Positions 50,408 through 59,612 of a stretch of DNA of 64,000 nucleotides are shown piece by piece (the stretch's first letter is position 1; every line of letters begins with the position of its first letter). Where the stretch lies: positions 1-64,000 of the forward strand of contig NZ_JAAIWK010000001.1 of the NCBI RefSeq assembly GCF_011008565.1. Reading direction: 5' to 3'. Source of the stretch: Heyndrickxia ginsengihumi (GTDB taxonomy: Bacteria > Bacillota > Bacilli > Bacillales > Bacillaceae_C). The notes beneath the pieces were generated by a model. The model was not told where the DNA came from, made no database searches, and was given only the letters and a program-made list of their open reading frames with translations. Position numbers and translations under genes: made by a program.

Positions 50408-51469
50408 TTATTTTTCGGCATGCTCATCAATAATATAACGATGTCCAGCTGCCTTCTCTAAGCGATTCATAATTGCTAATCCTATACCTTTCAATGGAAA
50501 AACTTCAGAAAAAATAATATCGACATCACTTTGATTAAAAGATCTTAGCGCATCATATAGTGCATGTGCAGTCGTTTCAAGATGTTGTCTAGTTCCACAA
50601 ACAGCAACAACATCTGCATCAATGGCTTTAGCACTCTCTTCCGTAAGAATTGCTCCTACTTTTAATCCTTCACGACGTTTCTCATTTATTTTTTCTTGCA
50701 TAAAATTGCTATTTCCCTCAACTAAATAGACAGGGGCATTGGGCGCATAATGAGTATATTTCATTCCCGGTGCTTTCGGTCGCGTATCCTTTGGATTGAT
50801 GAGTCCAGGATCAACAGCCACTTGACCAATAACCTCTTCTAATTGCTCTTTTGTAATACCGCCCGGGCGCAAAATAACCGGCTTCTTCAATGTACAGTCG
50901 ATGACAGTCGATTCCACTCCGACTCCAGTTTCTCCCCCATCTACAATACCTGCAATTTTTCCATTTAAATCTTCTAATACATGCTGCGCCATTGTGGGGC
51001 TTGGCTTTCCAGAACTATTAGCGCTTGGAGCAGCAATCGGTAATTTTGCATGTTTAATAAGTTCAAAAGCAATTGGATGATCAGGCATACGGATTCCGAC
51101 AGTATTTAAACCCGCAGTTACCCTTTTAGATAGTACCCCCTTTCTTGCTTTTAAAATAATGGTTAACGGCCCTGGCCAAAAAGCGTTTATTAATTTTTCA
51201 GCTGTATCTGGTATTTCTTCTACAAGCTCATCCAATTGTGAATAATCGGCAATGTGGACAATTAGTGGATTATCCCCTGGTCTCCCCTTGGCTTGATATA
51301 TTTTTTCAACAGCTTCATCCGATGTTGCATTTGCTCCCAGTCCATAAACTGTTTCAGTAGGAAATGCAACCGTTTCATTTTCTCTTAATATACTAGCAGC
51401 TTCTATGATTTGTGGATAACTATCCGAGTTGTCAACATCTTTATCCACAATCCACAATTTTGTTTTCAT
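50408..51469 (-). CDS. tsaC: L-threonylcarbamoyladenylate synthase (TsaC/Sua5, YwlC)
   Basis: A 353-residue enzyme making threonylcarbamoyl-AMP for t6A37 tRNA modification. N-terminal YrdC domain (GLGANATSDEAVEKIYQAKGRPGDNPLIVH, split here as seen; SANSSGKPSPTMAQHV) and C-terminal Sua5 domain (APGMKYTHYAPNAPVYL). ATG 51469 is preferred, with AAGGTG 6 nt upstream; the longer frame has no RBS. Two perfect DnaA boxes lie within its first 20 codons. Codon choice there is compatible with both coding and binding. Confidence 0.93.
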   Translation of the reverse strand: MKTKLWIVDKDVDNSDSYPQIIEAASILRENETVAFPTETVYGLGANATSDEAVEKIYQAKGRPGDNPLIVHIADYSQLDELVEEIPDTAEKLINAFWPGPLTIILKARKGVLSKRVTAGLNTVGIRMPDHPIAFELIKHAKLPIAAPSANSSGKPSPTMAQHVLEDLNGKIAGIVDGGETGVGVESTVIDCTLKKPVILRPGGITKEQLEEVIGQVAVDPGLINPKDTRPKAPGMKYTHYAPNAPVYLVEGNSNFMQEKINEKRREGLKVGAILTEESAKAIDADVVAVCGTRQHLETTAHALYDALRSFNQSDVDIIFSEVFPLKGIGLAIMNRLEKAAGHRYIIDEHAEK

Positions 51470-51601
51470 TTTTTTCACCTTTTCTTCATAAATTACTAAC
51501 ATCAAAAAATTGTTGATAAATCCACGATTTCTATGTCCTCATTTTGCAAGTATATATAATTATCCAAAACCAAACAAGTGTTATCCACAAAATGTGGATA
51601 A
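51411..51601. promoter_or_regulatory. DnaA-box cluster at the tsaC 5' end
   Basis: Four perfect TTATCCACA boxes: 51411-51419 (minus), 51441-51449 (plus), 51581-51589 (plus), 51593-51601 (minus). Near matches are TTATCCAAA at 51560 and TGTTGATAA at 51511. The chance of four exact 9-mers in 190 bp is small. Similar clusters upstream of ywlC (tsaC) and other genes bind DnaA in B. subtilis, as I recall from chromatin-binding studies. Confidence 0.82.
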
Positions 51602-51607
51602 CACTTG
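51575..51607. terminator. 15-bp hairpin made of two inverted DnaA boxes
   Basis: CAAGTGTTATCCACA (51575-51589) and its exact reverse complement (51593-51607) are separated by AAA. As RNA it would form a strong hairpin between spoIIR and tsaC with a short TTTGG tail; as DNA each arm carries one DnaA box. Confidence 0.7.
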
Positions 51608-51625
51608 AAAAATAGTGAATGAATT

Positions 51626-52774
51626 CTAAAATAAATGTTTAATTACTTCTACGATTAACATTTTCTTCTGAATTTCCCCCTCATCCTGATCGTTATAGAC
51701 AGGTGATTGAGCATTGGACTTTGAAACCTCTTTTTTCTTCGTATTCCGCTCTGTTTTGTTCAATGCTACAGATGATGACTTTTTAACTCCGTCATCAGTA
51801 CTTGAATTTGAATGCTTTGCAGAGTTCTGTTGTTGCTCGGTTTTGGATTGCTGGTTTTCTTTAGATTGCTGCGCTTGAACTTGATCTGTTTCTTGACTTT
51901 GTTGGTTCTCTTGAGGTTGTTCTGTTCCTGCATTTTGCTGGTCTGCTTGAGCCTGTTCTCTTTCTGTACTTTGCTGGCTCTCTTGGGATTGATTTGTTTC
52001 TGTATGTTGCTCGTTCGCTTGAGTCTGTTCTGCTCCTGTATTTTGTTGGCTCTCTTGGGATTGATCCGTTTCTGTACTTTGTTCGCTTGCTTGGGATTGA
52101 TCTGTTTCTCTATGTTGCTGGCCTTTTCCAGCCTGTTCTGTTCCTCCACTTTGCTCGTTTGCTTGAGTTTGTTCTGTATCTTGAACTTTTTTATTTTTTT
52201 GTTGTGTTTTTTTCGTTTCCTGCGTATGGTGTTTTTCTTCGTTCGAATCATCTTCAAACCCTTTACTCACAGCAAGACCATTTGAAAAGTCAAGAAAGCA
52301 CAATGGCGGATACAATACACACCACCAATTAGCACCTTTTCCTTCCCCTAAAGTAATAAGTACAGCATCGTACTTACCTGCGGGATATAAATATTGACCA
52401 TATAGTTTAGTAGGGAAATCTACCTTCCCTAATGTTACATGTACTGATTGGTTCATATGTTCTTTATGCATCACTTTAGTTGCAATCTTTTCAATCTCAG
52501 GCAAATGCGACTGGATGACTTGTTTTGCTTCTTGCTTAGACTTAATATTTTTCACCCATTTTGAAATATTGGCATTAACCGCATCACGGATTTTTCTTTT
52601 AACAGCTTGATCTTGCGGCTTATCACTATTTGCCAAAATTCTAAGCCGAATTGCATCTTTTGGAATAACAACAGAATCCTTTGCAACTACTTCTTGCTTC
52701 GGTAAATATAAACTTAAAATTGTCCCAATAGACAGTAATAAAATATATAATCGTACAGTAGATTTTCTTTTCAA
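51626..52774 (-). CDS. spoIIR: stage II sporulation protein R with Gln-rich insertion
   Basis: Secreted forespore protein that triggers SpoIIGA to process pro-sigma-E. N-terminal signal sequence (LYILLLSIGTILSLYL), SpoIIR core (IRLRILANSDKPQDQAVKRK, LYPAGKYDAVLITLGEGKG, NWWCVLYPPLCF), then a Gln/Glu/Thr-rich repeat of about 115 residues (200-315), and a conserved-looking end (KKMLIVEVIKHLF). At 382 residues it is about 150 longer than B. subtilis SpoIIR; the excess is the low-complexity part. TTG start after GGGGAG. Shadow frames over the repeat are not genes. Confidence 0.92.
   Translation of the reverse strand: MKRKSTVRLYILLLSIGTILSLYLPKQEVVAKDSVVIPKDAIRLRILANSDKPQDQAVKRKIRDAVNANISKWVKNIKSKQEAKQVIQSHLPEIEKIATKVMHKEHMNQSVHVTLGKVDFPTKLYGQYLYPAGKYDAVLITLGEGKGANWWCVLYPPLCFLDFSNGLAVSKGFEDDSNEEKHHTQETKKTQQKNKKVQDTEQTQANEQSGGTEQAGKGQQHRETDQSQASEQSTETDQSQESQQNTGAEQTQANEQHTETNQSQESQQSTEREQAQADQQNAGTEQPQENQQSQETDQVQAQQSKENQQSKTEQQQNSAKHSNSSTDDGVKKSSSVALNKTERNTKKKEVSKSNAQSPVYNDQDEGEIQKKMLIVEVIKHLF
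51830..52177 (-). repeat. 36-bp-period tandem repeat inside spoIIR
   Basis: About nine degenerate 12-residue units of the type TETDQSQESQQN / TGAEQTQANEQH. CTCTTGGGATTGAT recurs exactly 72 bp apart (51980 and 52052), i.e. two periods. Length in whole codons keeps the frame open. Confidence 0.85.
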
Positions 52775-52890
52775 TTTTCTCCCCGTCCCTTCACTAACAC
52801 ATTGTGGACAAGAAAAAAATATTCTAAACTAGTAAACTGAAAAAAATTTGCCACATCTGCGGAAATGTTTAAATCCAAATCACAACTATG

Positions 52891-53754
52891 TTAAATCAAG
52901 CAGAAAACAATGCGCTCATGTTCATTTATGTCATGAACAATTTCTACTTTGCTATGTGGAAATGTTTGTTGTAAAAGCTTAGCAACCGCTTCACCTTGTC
53001 CTGTACCTATCTCAAATCCTACTAAAGCTTTTGGATTTAAAAGTAAAGGGAGCTCTTTCATAAAACGGCGATAGTAGTCTAATCCATCCACACCGCCAAA
53101 TAAAGCTTGCTGTGGTTCATGATCCTTAACAACAACTGATAAAGTCTCCTTATCGGCTTCAGGTATATAAGGTGGATTTGAAAGTAAAATATCAACCCTT
53201 TCATCTCTTTCAATAAAAGGGCGCAACAAATCACCTTGTCTAAAGGCAACATCAGCATGTAAGTTATGGGCATTTTGCCTCGCAACCTTTAATGCTTCAG
53301 GTGATAAATCTGAGGCTTCAACTTCCAAATATGGACATTCTAATTTCATTGTAATCGCAATAACCCCGCTTCCAGTGCCAACGTCAACAAGTTTTAACCC
53401 ATTTTTGCTTTTAAAATGTTGATTTATTCGTTGGACCGCGCCTACAATTAATTCTTCAGTCTCAGGACGGGGAATTAGCACATGCTTATTTACATTAAAT
53501 ACACGGCCATAAAACATTTCATAACCAATCATATGCTGAATTGGCACCCCATCTTTATGCGCCAAAACAGCCGCTTTAAAAGATTCTTGTATTTCACCCG
53601 GCATATCCATACGCAAATTCGTCAATAATTGCGTTCGATTCATTTCTAAAAAATGACACAGCAATAATTCGCCAGCATTTGCATCCCTATCATGTTCTAT
53701 TAAAAAAGAAGAAGCCCAGTTGAGGGCTTCATATACTTTTTGCGGTTTGCTCAT
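52891..53754 (-). CDS. prmC: release factor glutamine methyltransferase PrmC
   Basis: A 287-residue SAM-dependent methyltransferase that methylates the Gln of the GGQ motif in release factors. SAM-binding VDVGTGSGVIAITM and substrate-binding LLSNPPYIPEAD are clear. Start ATG 53754 shares one base with the prfA stop (TAATG), so it is coupled with its substrate's gene. Confidence 0.96.
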   Translation of the reverse strand: MSKPQKVYEALNWASSFLIEHDRDANAGELLLCHFLEMNRTQLLTNLRMDMPGEIQESFKAAVLAHKDGVPIQHMIGYEMFYGRVFNVNKHVLIPRPETEELIVGAVQRINQHFKSKNGLKLVDVGTGSGVIAITMKLECPYLEVEASDLSPEALKVARQNAHNLHADVAFRQGDLLRPFIERDERVDILLSNPPYIPEADKETLSVVVKDHEPQQALFGGVDGLDYYRRFMKELPLLLNPKALVGFEIGTGQGEAVAKLLQQTFPHSKVEIVHDINEHERIVFCLI

Positions 53755-54824
53755 TAGTCGTTCACACTCTCAAGTTTTTTTGATTGTTCTTCTAAAATAA
53801 GAGCATCAATAACTTCGTCTAACTTTCCTTCTAGAATTTGATCTAATTTTTGGATCGTTAACCCTATACGATGATCAGTTACACGATTTTGAGGAAAATT
53901 ATAAGTTCTAATTCTTTCAGAACGATCTCCAGTTCCAACAGCTGATTTCCGGTTTGCATCATATTCTGCCTGTGCTTCCTGTTGGAATTTATCATAAATA
54001 CGGGCACGAAGAACTTTCATCGCTTTTTCCTTATTTTTGATTTGGGACTTTTCATCTTGACATGATACAACAATACCTGTTGGGATATGGGTTAGACGTA
54101 CAGCCGACATAGTTGTGTTTACACTTTGCCCCCCTGGACCACTTGAAGCAAACGTATCAACTCGTATATCTTTTTCATGAATGTCAACTTCAACCTCTTC
54201 AGCTTCAGGCAATACCGCAACAGTCGCTGTAGAAGTATGAATTCTGCCGCCTGATTCTGTTTCTGGAACGCGCTGTACTCGATGTGCTCCATTTTCAAAT
54301 TTCAATTTAGAAAATGCACCATTTCCATTCACCATGAAAATAATTTCTTTATATCCGCCTATACCTGTAGTATTTGCTTCAATGACATCAACTTTCCATC
54401 CTTGAGATTCTGCATAGCGTGTATACATCCGGTATAAATCACCAGCAAATAAAGCCGCTTCATCTCCCCCGGCAGCTCCGCGGATTTCAACAATTACGTT
54501 TTTATCATCGTTTGGATCTTTCGGTATTAATAAAATTTTAAGCCGTTCTTCATAGTCAGAAATTTGGCTTTCTAATTCATTAATTTCTTCCTTCACCATT
54601 TCCCGCATTTCAGCATCAAGTTTATCCTCTAACAATGATTTAGCATCACGGTATTGTTTTTGGATATCCTTATATTCACGATATACCTGTACCGTCTCTT
54701 GAATAGCTGATTGTTCTTTCGAATACTCTCTTAATTTTTTTGGATTATTCACAATCTCCGGATCACTTAAAAGTTCATTTAGCTTTTCATAGCGGTCCTC
54801 AACTGCCTGCAGTCGATCAAACAT
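53754..54824 (-). CDS. prfA: peptide chain release factor 1
   Basis: A 356-residue RF1. GGQ motif at 231-233 in [15 protein letters not shown]; stop-codon-recognition region around residues 180-200 ([13 protein letters not shown]). It releases peptides at UAA and UAG. Upstream of prmC, as in B. subtilis. Confidence 0.98.
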   Translation of the reverse strand: MFDRLQAVEDRYEKLNELLSDPEIVNNPKKLREYSKEQSAIQETVQVYREYKDIQKQYRDAKSLLEDKLDAEMREMVKEEINELESQISDYEERLKILLIPKDPNDDKNVIVEIRGAAGGDEAALFAGDLYRMYTRYAESQGWKVDVIEANTTGIGGYKEIIFMVNGNGAFSKLKFENGAHRVQRVPETESGGRIHTSTATVAVLPEAEEVEVDIHEKDIRVDTFASSGPGGQSVNTTMSAVRLTHIPTGIVVSCQDEKSQIKNKEKAMKVLRARIYDKFQQEAQAEYDANRKSAVGTGDRSERIRTYNFPQNRVTDHRIGLTIQKLDQILEGKLDEVIDALILEEQSKKLESVND

Positions 54825-55067
54825 CGAATCCCACCTCTATCGATAACGTTATAATAAAATGACATTTATTTTTTTCGCTCATTAGGATTTTTTATAAAAG
54901 ACTTTGTTGTCATTTGCGACTCAATTGTTAATTCCCCCGACTAGATTTTTGTTTCCAAGCGCAGGTATTTAAAATAAACAGGGTTCAGCAACATGATTAA
55001 CAAAGCTTTAAAAAAGATCACACTAAGATTATTATAGTATACACTAATCCAACCATAAAGAGCAACG

Positions 55068-55076
55068 TTATCCACA
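55068..55076 (+). promoter_or_regulatory. isolated DnaA box
   Basis: One perfect TTATCCACA between the lipoprotein gene and prfA, about 3.5 kb from the main cluster. It may be chance or an accessory site. Confidence 0.35.
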
Positions 55077-55091
55077 AAGTGGAGCTTTCAA

Positions 55092-55469
55092 CTACTGCTC
55101 CTCCAGTTTTACATCAATATCATATTGTGGCAAAACCTCTTTCAGCTTGTTTCGAATTTCCGCTTGTTTCTTTAATCTTTCTCTACTCGTTAGTCGGTCA
55201 TTAGTATGGACATTTACCCACATATCTTTTCCATTAATAAGAACATAGTGGGGAGTATATCCGCGCATTTCCCATATAACATTTTTAGCTCTTATAACAT
55301 CAGCAGATGCAGGGCTTCGACCATTTTTAGACGTAATTGGCTGCTTATCCTGATTACTTGTATTCATTAAATGCATATTCTCAGAATGAGATTGTTGTGT
55401 TGAATTACTTTTCCCATTACAACCTGCCATAAGTAATATAATTAGAATAACTATAAATCCTCGCAACAT
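55092..55469 (-). CDS. YhcN/YlaJ-like sporulation lipoprotein
   Basis: A 125-residue lipoprotein: signal MLRGFIVILIILLMAGC with lipid-attached Cys17, a Ser/Asn/Gln-rich linker and a small domain with the family-type segment YVLINGKDMWVNVHTN and a charged helix (RLTSRERLKKQAEIRNKL). Relatives are found in spore membranes. ATG 55469 has GGAGGTGG at 8 nt, and that RBS is part of a hairpin with the 3' end of the tdk transcript. Confidence 0.75.
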   Translation of the reverse strand: MLRGFIVILIILLMAGCNGKSNSTQQSHSENMHLMNTSNQDKQPITSKNGRSPASADVIRAKNVIWEMRGYTPHYVLINGKDMWVNVHTNDRLTSRERLKKQAEIRNKLKEVLPQYDIDVKLEEQ

Positions 55470-55471
55470 AA

Positions 55472-55512
55472 AAACCACCTCCAGCATTAGGTTTCCCGCA
55501 AAAAGGTGGTTT
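55472..55512 (-). terminator. tdk terminator that also masks the lipoprotein RBS
   Basis: AAACCACCT (55472-55480) and AGGTGGTTT (55504-55512) pair perfectly; on the minus strand the distal arm contains the ribosome binding site GGAGGTGG and is followed by TTATG. A readthrough tdk transcript would terminate or present a closed RBS. Confidence 0.7.
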
Positions 55513-55527
55513 ATGAGTACCTATATA

Positions 55528-56100
55528 TTATATCGGAGGATTCGCGTGACATTTACGGCAAACTGGATAATATGAATCATTTCCTCCAATTTGAATTTGC
55601 TCACCAGTATATACTGGTTTCCCGCTCTCATCAATTCGTAAATTCATCGTTGCCTTTCTTTCACAAAACCAACAAATGGTTTTCATCTCTTCGATTTTGT
55701 CCGCATAGATTAATAAATATTTACTTCCTTCAAACAGCTCATTTTGAAAATCATTTTTCAATCCAAATCCCATAACAGGAATATTTAAATCATCCACAAT
55801 ATTCGCAAGCTGCAATACATGTTCTTTCTTTAAAAACTGTACCTCATCGATTAATACGCAATAAGGACGCGGAGTACATTCTTTTACCATTTGATATATA
55901 TTCGTATCATTAAAAATAGGAATTGCTTTCCTTCTTAATCCAATTCTGCTTGAAACATACCCGACTTCATCTCTCGTGTCAATTCCTGATGTAAATAGTA
56001 ATACAGGTTTATTTTGTTCTTCATAATTATGGGCAACTTTAAGAATCTCAATAGATTTTCCACTGTTCATTGCTCCATATTTAAAAAATAACTGTGCCAT
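55528..56100 (-). CDS. tdk: thymidine kinase
   Basis: A 190-residue type II thymidine kinase. P-loop GAMNSGKS (residues 9-16), Walker B-like [10 protein letters not shown], a lasso/thymidine-binding area, and zinc Cys pairs CWFC and CRKC. The sequence is of the YGAMNSGKS branch rather than the GSMFSGKS branch of B. subtilis Tdk, which hints at replacement or different ancestry. ATG 56100 with GGGG 8 nt upstream. Confidence 0.94.
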   Translation of the reverse strand: MAQLFFKYGAMNSGKSIEILKVAHNYEEQNKPVLLFTSGIDTRDEVGYVSSRIGLRRKAIPIFNDTNIYQMVKECTPRPYCVLIDEVQFLKKEHVLQLANIVDDLNIPVMGFGLKNDFQNELFEGSKYLLIYADKIEEMKTICWFCERKATMNLRIDESGKPVYTGEQIQIGGNDSYYPVCRKCHANPPI

Positions 56101-56278
56101 CAACCTTACCCCTTATGATTTCTACTTGCCTTCATAATTTAGCTTTATTAATCCACTGTATTGATGTTTTCCTTTCATACTAAAACGAACACAAAACTAC
56201 GTCCTTATATAAAAGGAAAAATCTATTTTAAACAATCACCTTAAGGTTAAAAACCATTCCAATTTTATCATACCAACA

Positions 56279-56313
56279 AAAAAAGGGCACTCAGATTCCA
56301 TGCACCCTTTTTA
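56279..56313 (-). terminator. second hairpin downstream of rpmE
   Basis: AAAAAGGG and CCCTTTTT form an 8-bp stem with a TGCA/TGCA-like interior; minus-strand T-run follows. It backs up the rpmE terminator 60 bp upstream. Confidence 0.7.
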
Positions 56314-56356
56314 AAAGAAAAATGAATCGAAGCAACCAGATTGAATGGTAATCAAT

Positions 56357-56390
56357 AAAAAAACAGGCAAATTGCTTTTGCCTGTTTTTG
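56357..56390 (-). terminator. terminator of rpmE
   Basis: AAAAACAGGCAA pairs with TTGCCTGTTTTT; the minus-strand tail is TTTTTT. Confidence 0.9.
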
Positions 56391-56401
56391 TTTTTTGTAG
56401 A

Positions 56402-56602
56402 TTATTTAAGACCGTATTTTTTGTTGAAACGGTCAACACGTCCATCTGCAGTAGCAAATTTTTGACGTCCAGTGTAGAATGGATGACATTCAGAACAAAC
56501 TTCAACGCGTAGTTCTTCTTTAACAGAACCACTTTCAAATTCATTACCACATGCACATTTAACCATTACTTTTTTGTAATTTGGATGAATTCCTGCTTTC
56601 AT
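56402..56602 (-). CDS. rpmE: 50S ribosomal protein L31 (zinc-binding form)
   Basis: A 66-residue L31: [20 protein letters not shown], with Cys16, Cys18, Cys36 and Cys39 ([11 protein letters not shown]) as the zinc-binding set, and [10 protein letters not shown] at the end. The C+ form is replaced by a C- paralogue under zinc limitation in B. subtilis. ATG 56602 has AAGGAG 9 nt upstream; the upstream in-frame ATG would overlap it. Confidence 0.97.
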   Translation of the reverse strand: MKAGIHPNYKKVMVKCACGNEFESGSVKEELRVEVCSECHPFYTGRQKFATADGRVDRFNKKYGLK

Positions 56603-56783
56603 TCTTTTCATCTCCTTCAGCCCTGAATCATTGCGAAACAGAGTTATATATTCTTATGGGCTTAACCCAGTAAAATATCCAGAAACACACTGTGATTATT
56701 ATAACAAGTGCCACTGTGAAATGCAACTGCCTGACCTAAAAAATCATTTCCTTTTTTTCTAGGAAATTCTAGTGCTTATGCCT

Positions 56784-58064
56784 TCACAAAATCTTTTTTC
56801 CGGAAGAATTTTTCGCTAAATTTTTGATCGTTTCAATAAACTCTTCATTTGTTTTTGATTGACGAAGTTTTCGTAAAAACTTCTCAGCAAAATCAGGAGA
56901 ATCAGACATAGATTTTCGAAGGGCCCATAATACGTCCAAATGATCTTTCGAGAGTAGGAGCTCTTCCTTTCTTGTGCCTGAACGACGAATATCCATAGCT
57001 GGGAATATTCTTTTTTCTGATAACGAGCGGTCAAGATGCAATTCCATATTACCTGTTCCCTTGAATTCCTCGTAAATAACTTCATCCATTCGCGATCCAG
57101 TATCAACAAGCGCGGTCGCCAAAATAGTTAAACTTCCACCTTCTTCGATATTCCTTGCAGCTCCAAAGAAACGTTTTGGACGGTGGAACGCTGCTGGATC
57201 AATACCACCAGATAAAGTCCTTCCACTTGGAGGAATAACTAAGTTATAGGCACGTGCTAAGCGGGTGATACTATCCATTAAAATAATAACATCCCTTTTG
57301 TGCTCAACTAAACGCATCGCTCTCTCCAGCACAAGTTCCGCTACCTTAATATGATTTTCTGGAACTTCATCAAATGTAGAACTAACAACATCTGCTTGTA
57401 CAGATCGCTCAATATCCGTTACTTCTTCTGGACGTTCATCAATTAGCAGAACAATTAATTCGGCATCAGGGTGATTAACAGTTATTGAATTAGCAATTTC
57501 TTTCAGCAACATCGTTTTACCAGCTTTTGGTGGGGCAACAATCAATCCACGTTGACCAAAACCAACAGGGGTAATTAAATCCATAATTCTTGTAGAAAGC
57601 TTTGTTGGAGTAACTTCAAGCTTAATTTGCCGATCAGGATATAGTGGAGTTAAAGCTGGAAAATGGACTCTTTCCTTTGCCGTTTCTGGATTATCACCAT
57701 TGACAGCTTCAACATGTAATAGTCCGTAATAACGTTCATTTTCTTTTGGAGGACGAACCTTTCCTGAAACTTTATCACCATTCCGTAAATCAAACCGGCG
57801 GATTTGCGAGGCAGATATGTAAATATCTTCTGAGCTTGGCGAATAATTAATTGGTCTTAAGAAACCAAATCCCTCAGATTGAATGATCTCAAGTACACCT
57901 TCCATAAAAAAATAACCTTCTTGTTCTGCACGCGCTTTTAAGATCGCAAAGATTAATTCCTTTTTCGTGAGTTTGCTATAATACGAAATTTTAAACTCTC
58001 TTGCCAACGCATATAGCTCTTTTAATGTCATATTTTCTAAACTCGAAATTGATACACCTTCCAT
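56784..58064 (-). CDS. rho: transcription termination factor Rho
   Basis: A 426-residue hexameric RNA helicase. N-terminal Rho-N helices ([19 protein letters not shown]), RNA-binding cold-shock fold ([27 protein letters not shown]), Walker [14 protein letters not shown], Walker [16 protein letters not shown]-type segment and Q/R loops. Its N-terminus closely matches B. subtilis Rho. ATG 58064 is chosen; the longer frame from 58094 is unsupported. RBS is weak (GTGGTG), consistent with limited expression. Confidence 0.97.
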   Translation of the reverse strand: MEGVSISSLENMTLKELYALAREFKISYYSKLTKKELIFAILKARAEQEGYFFMEGVLEIIQSEGFGFLRPINYSPSSEDIYISASQIRRFDLRNGDKVSGKVRPPKENERYYGLLHVEAVNGDNPETAKERVHFPALTPLYPDRQIKLEVTPTKLSTRIMDLITPVGFGQRGLIVAPPKAGKTMLLKEIANSITVNHPDAELIVLLIDERPEEVTDIERSVQADVVSSTFDEVPENHIKVAELVLERAMRLVEHKRDVIILMDSITRLARAYNLVIPPSGRTLSGGIDPAAFHRPKRFFGAARNIEEGGSLTILATALVDTGSRMDEVIYEEFKGTGNMELHLDRSLSEKRIFPAMDIRRSGTRKEELLLSKDHLDVLWALRKSMSDSPDFAEKFLRKLRQSKTNEEFIETIKNLAKNSSGKKIL

Positions 58065-58384
58065 AAATACACCACACTTTTCAATTTTCCACACTAAAAC
58101 ATAAAATTAATTAATAAAATAAAAAGAGTTTTTTAACGTTTTCAAAACTTATTTTTTTATTGGCAAGATAGCATTCTCACGGTATTTCTTCAGAGTAGGC
58201 ATAACAAGAAAATCGCTGCTACAAAGGGGAAGCACTTGTAGCATCATTATCTAAGGAGCCGCACATGATACGCGGAATCAAAGTGAAGAAAAAATAATGA
58301 ATGTCAAACTATTATATTGGTCCATTTAAACCATATTTATTTTAACTCTATTATAATAAAAGAATCAATACAAAAAATGGAAGG
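58065..58384. other. rho upstream region
   Basis: TGAAAACGTTAAAA on the minus strand (58144-58131) is a near cre site (one mismatch). GGAGCCGCACATGATACG near 58256 may be a far-decayed copy of the dispersed repeat. No gene is present. Confidence 0.35.
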
Positions 58385-58436
58385 ATGCACATAAATTTGT
58401 TTAAATTTCACAAAAAATAAACAAATTTATGTGCAT
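58385..58436. terminator. 19-bp perfect A/T-rich palindromic stem after glpX
   Basis: ATGCACATAAATTTGTTTA (58385-58403) and its exact reverse complement (58418-58436), loop 14 nt. It follows glpX on the minus strand; a T-run appears about 10 nt beyond. Probably a terminator. Confidence 0.65.
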
Positions 58437-58493
58437 GTGCAGAAGGATGTGAATTTTAATCCATTCCATATTATTTAATGAACTAGAATGATT

Positions 58494-59459
58494 CTACGCT
58501 TTTATAACAAGGTTTGGTTTCTTTTTCAAACTATGCTGGCCTTCTACGAAGCGCACAGTTCCTGATTTGGCACGCATAACAAGTGAATGAGTTGACCCAT
58601 GTGAACCTTTAAATTGCACCCCACGCAATAGTTCACCATCGGTTACACCTGTAGCTGCAAATATTGCATCATCGCCCGACACTAGATCATCCATCATTAA
58701 GATTTTATCAATATCCAACCCCATTTGCAGACATCGATTAAATTCTTCATCGCTTTGCGGTAAAAGTTTTCCTTGGATTTCACCACCAAGACATTTTAAG
58801 GCAACAGCAGCTAAAACCCCTTCTGGCGCTCCCCCTGATCCAAATAAAATATCAACACCCGTATGATCGAAAGCAGTATTAATGGCTGCTGCTACATCGC
58901 CATCATTAATTAGTTTTATTCGCACTCCTGCTTCACGAAGTTGAGAAATAATTTCTGCATGCCGCGGGCGATTTAAAACCGTTGCTACAACATCTTCAAT
59001 ATCTTTGTTTTTTGCCTTCGCAACAGCTTTTAGATTATCAATAATTGGCGCTTCAACATTTACTTGTCCTACTGCTTCAGGACCTACTGCAATTTTCTCC
59101 ATATACATATCTGGCGCATGGAGTAAGTGCCCATGATCTGCAACCGCAAGAACACTGAGCGCATTCCAGCCCCCGCTAGCCAAAATATTCGTTCCTTCTA
59201 ACGGGTCAACTGCAATGTCTACACGCGGTCCGAAACCATTTCCTAATTTTTCCCCAATATATAACATCGGAGCCTCATCCATTTCGCCTTCTCCAATTAC
59301 AACAGTGCCTTTCATAGGAATTGTATCGAAGACATCACGCATTGCAGATGTTGCAGCATCGTCCGCTTCATCCTTTTTACCTCGCCCCATCCATCTAGCA
59401 GAGGCAAGGGCTGCTGCTTCCGTCACACGAACTAGCTCCATTGATAAACTTCTCTCCAT
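58494..59459 (-). CDS. glpX: class II fructose-1,6-bisphosphatase GlpX
   Basis: A 321-residue gluconeogenic phosphatase. Metal/substrate motifs: [36 protein letters not shown] and [19 protein letters not shown]. It removes the 1-phosphate from fructose-1,6-bisphosphate. Located between murAB and rho as in B. subtilis (ywjI). Confidence 0.96.
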   Translation of the reverse strand: MERSLSMELVRVTEAAALASARWMGRGKKDEADDAATSAMRDVFDTIPMKGTVVIGEGEMDEAPMLYIGEKLGNGFGPRVDIAVDPLEGTNILASGGWNALSVLAVADHGHLLHAPDMYMEKIAVGPEAVGQVNVEAPIIDNLKAVAKAKNKDIEDVVATVLNRPRHAEIISQLREAGVRIKLINDGDVAAAINTAFDHTGVDILFGSGGAPEGVLAAVALKCLGGEIQGKLLPQSDEEFNRCLQMGLDIDKILMMDDLVSGDDAIFAATGVTDGELLRGVQFKGSHGSTHSLVMRAKSGTVRFVEGQHSLKKKPNLVIKA

Positions 59460-59612
59460 TTTTATTCCCCCAGATTAAAATCATTTTCATAATTAGTATA
59501 GCACAATTCATTTATGTTGTAACACAATAAAAGAAAATTATTTATTGTGTTACTCTAATGTCTGGAAGAATTCAATATTAAGAAGTTCAAAATGTGCAAT
59601 CTCTTCAGGCTA

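Noticed and set aside
51830-52177. CRISPR-like regular 36-bp spacing
   Set aside because: Units are degenerate coding repeats with no constant repeat/variable spacer split and no cas genes.
51766-52257. 163-codon minus-strand ORF rich in Lys/Asn, and plus-strand Leu-rich ORFs over the same DNA
   Set aside because: They are alternative frames of the spoIIR 36-bp repeat; a repeat with period divisible by three keeps all frames open. No RBS supports them.
58131-58144. cre site for CcpA upstream of rho
   Set aside because: One mismatch, no known CcpA control of rho, and such 14-mers occur by chance in AT-rich DNA; kept only as a remark in the gap entry.
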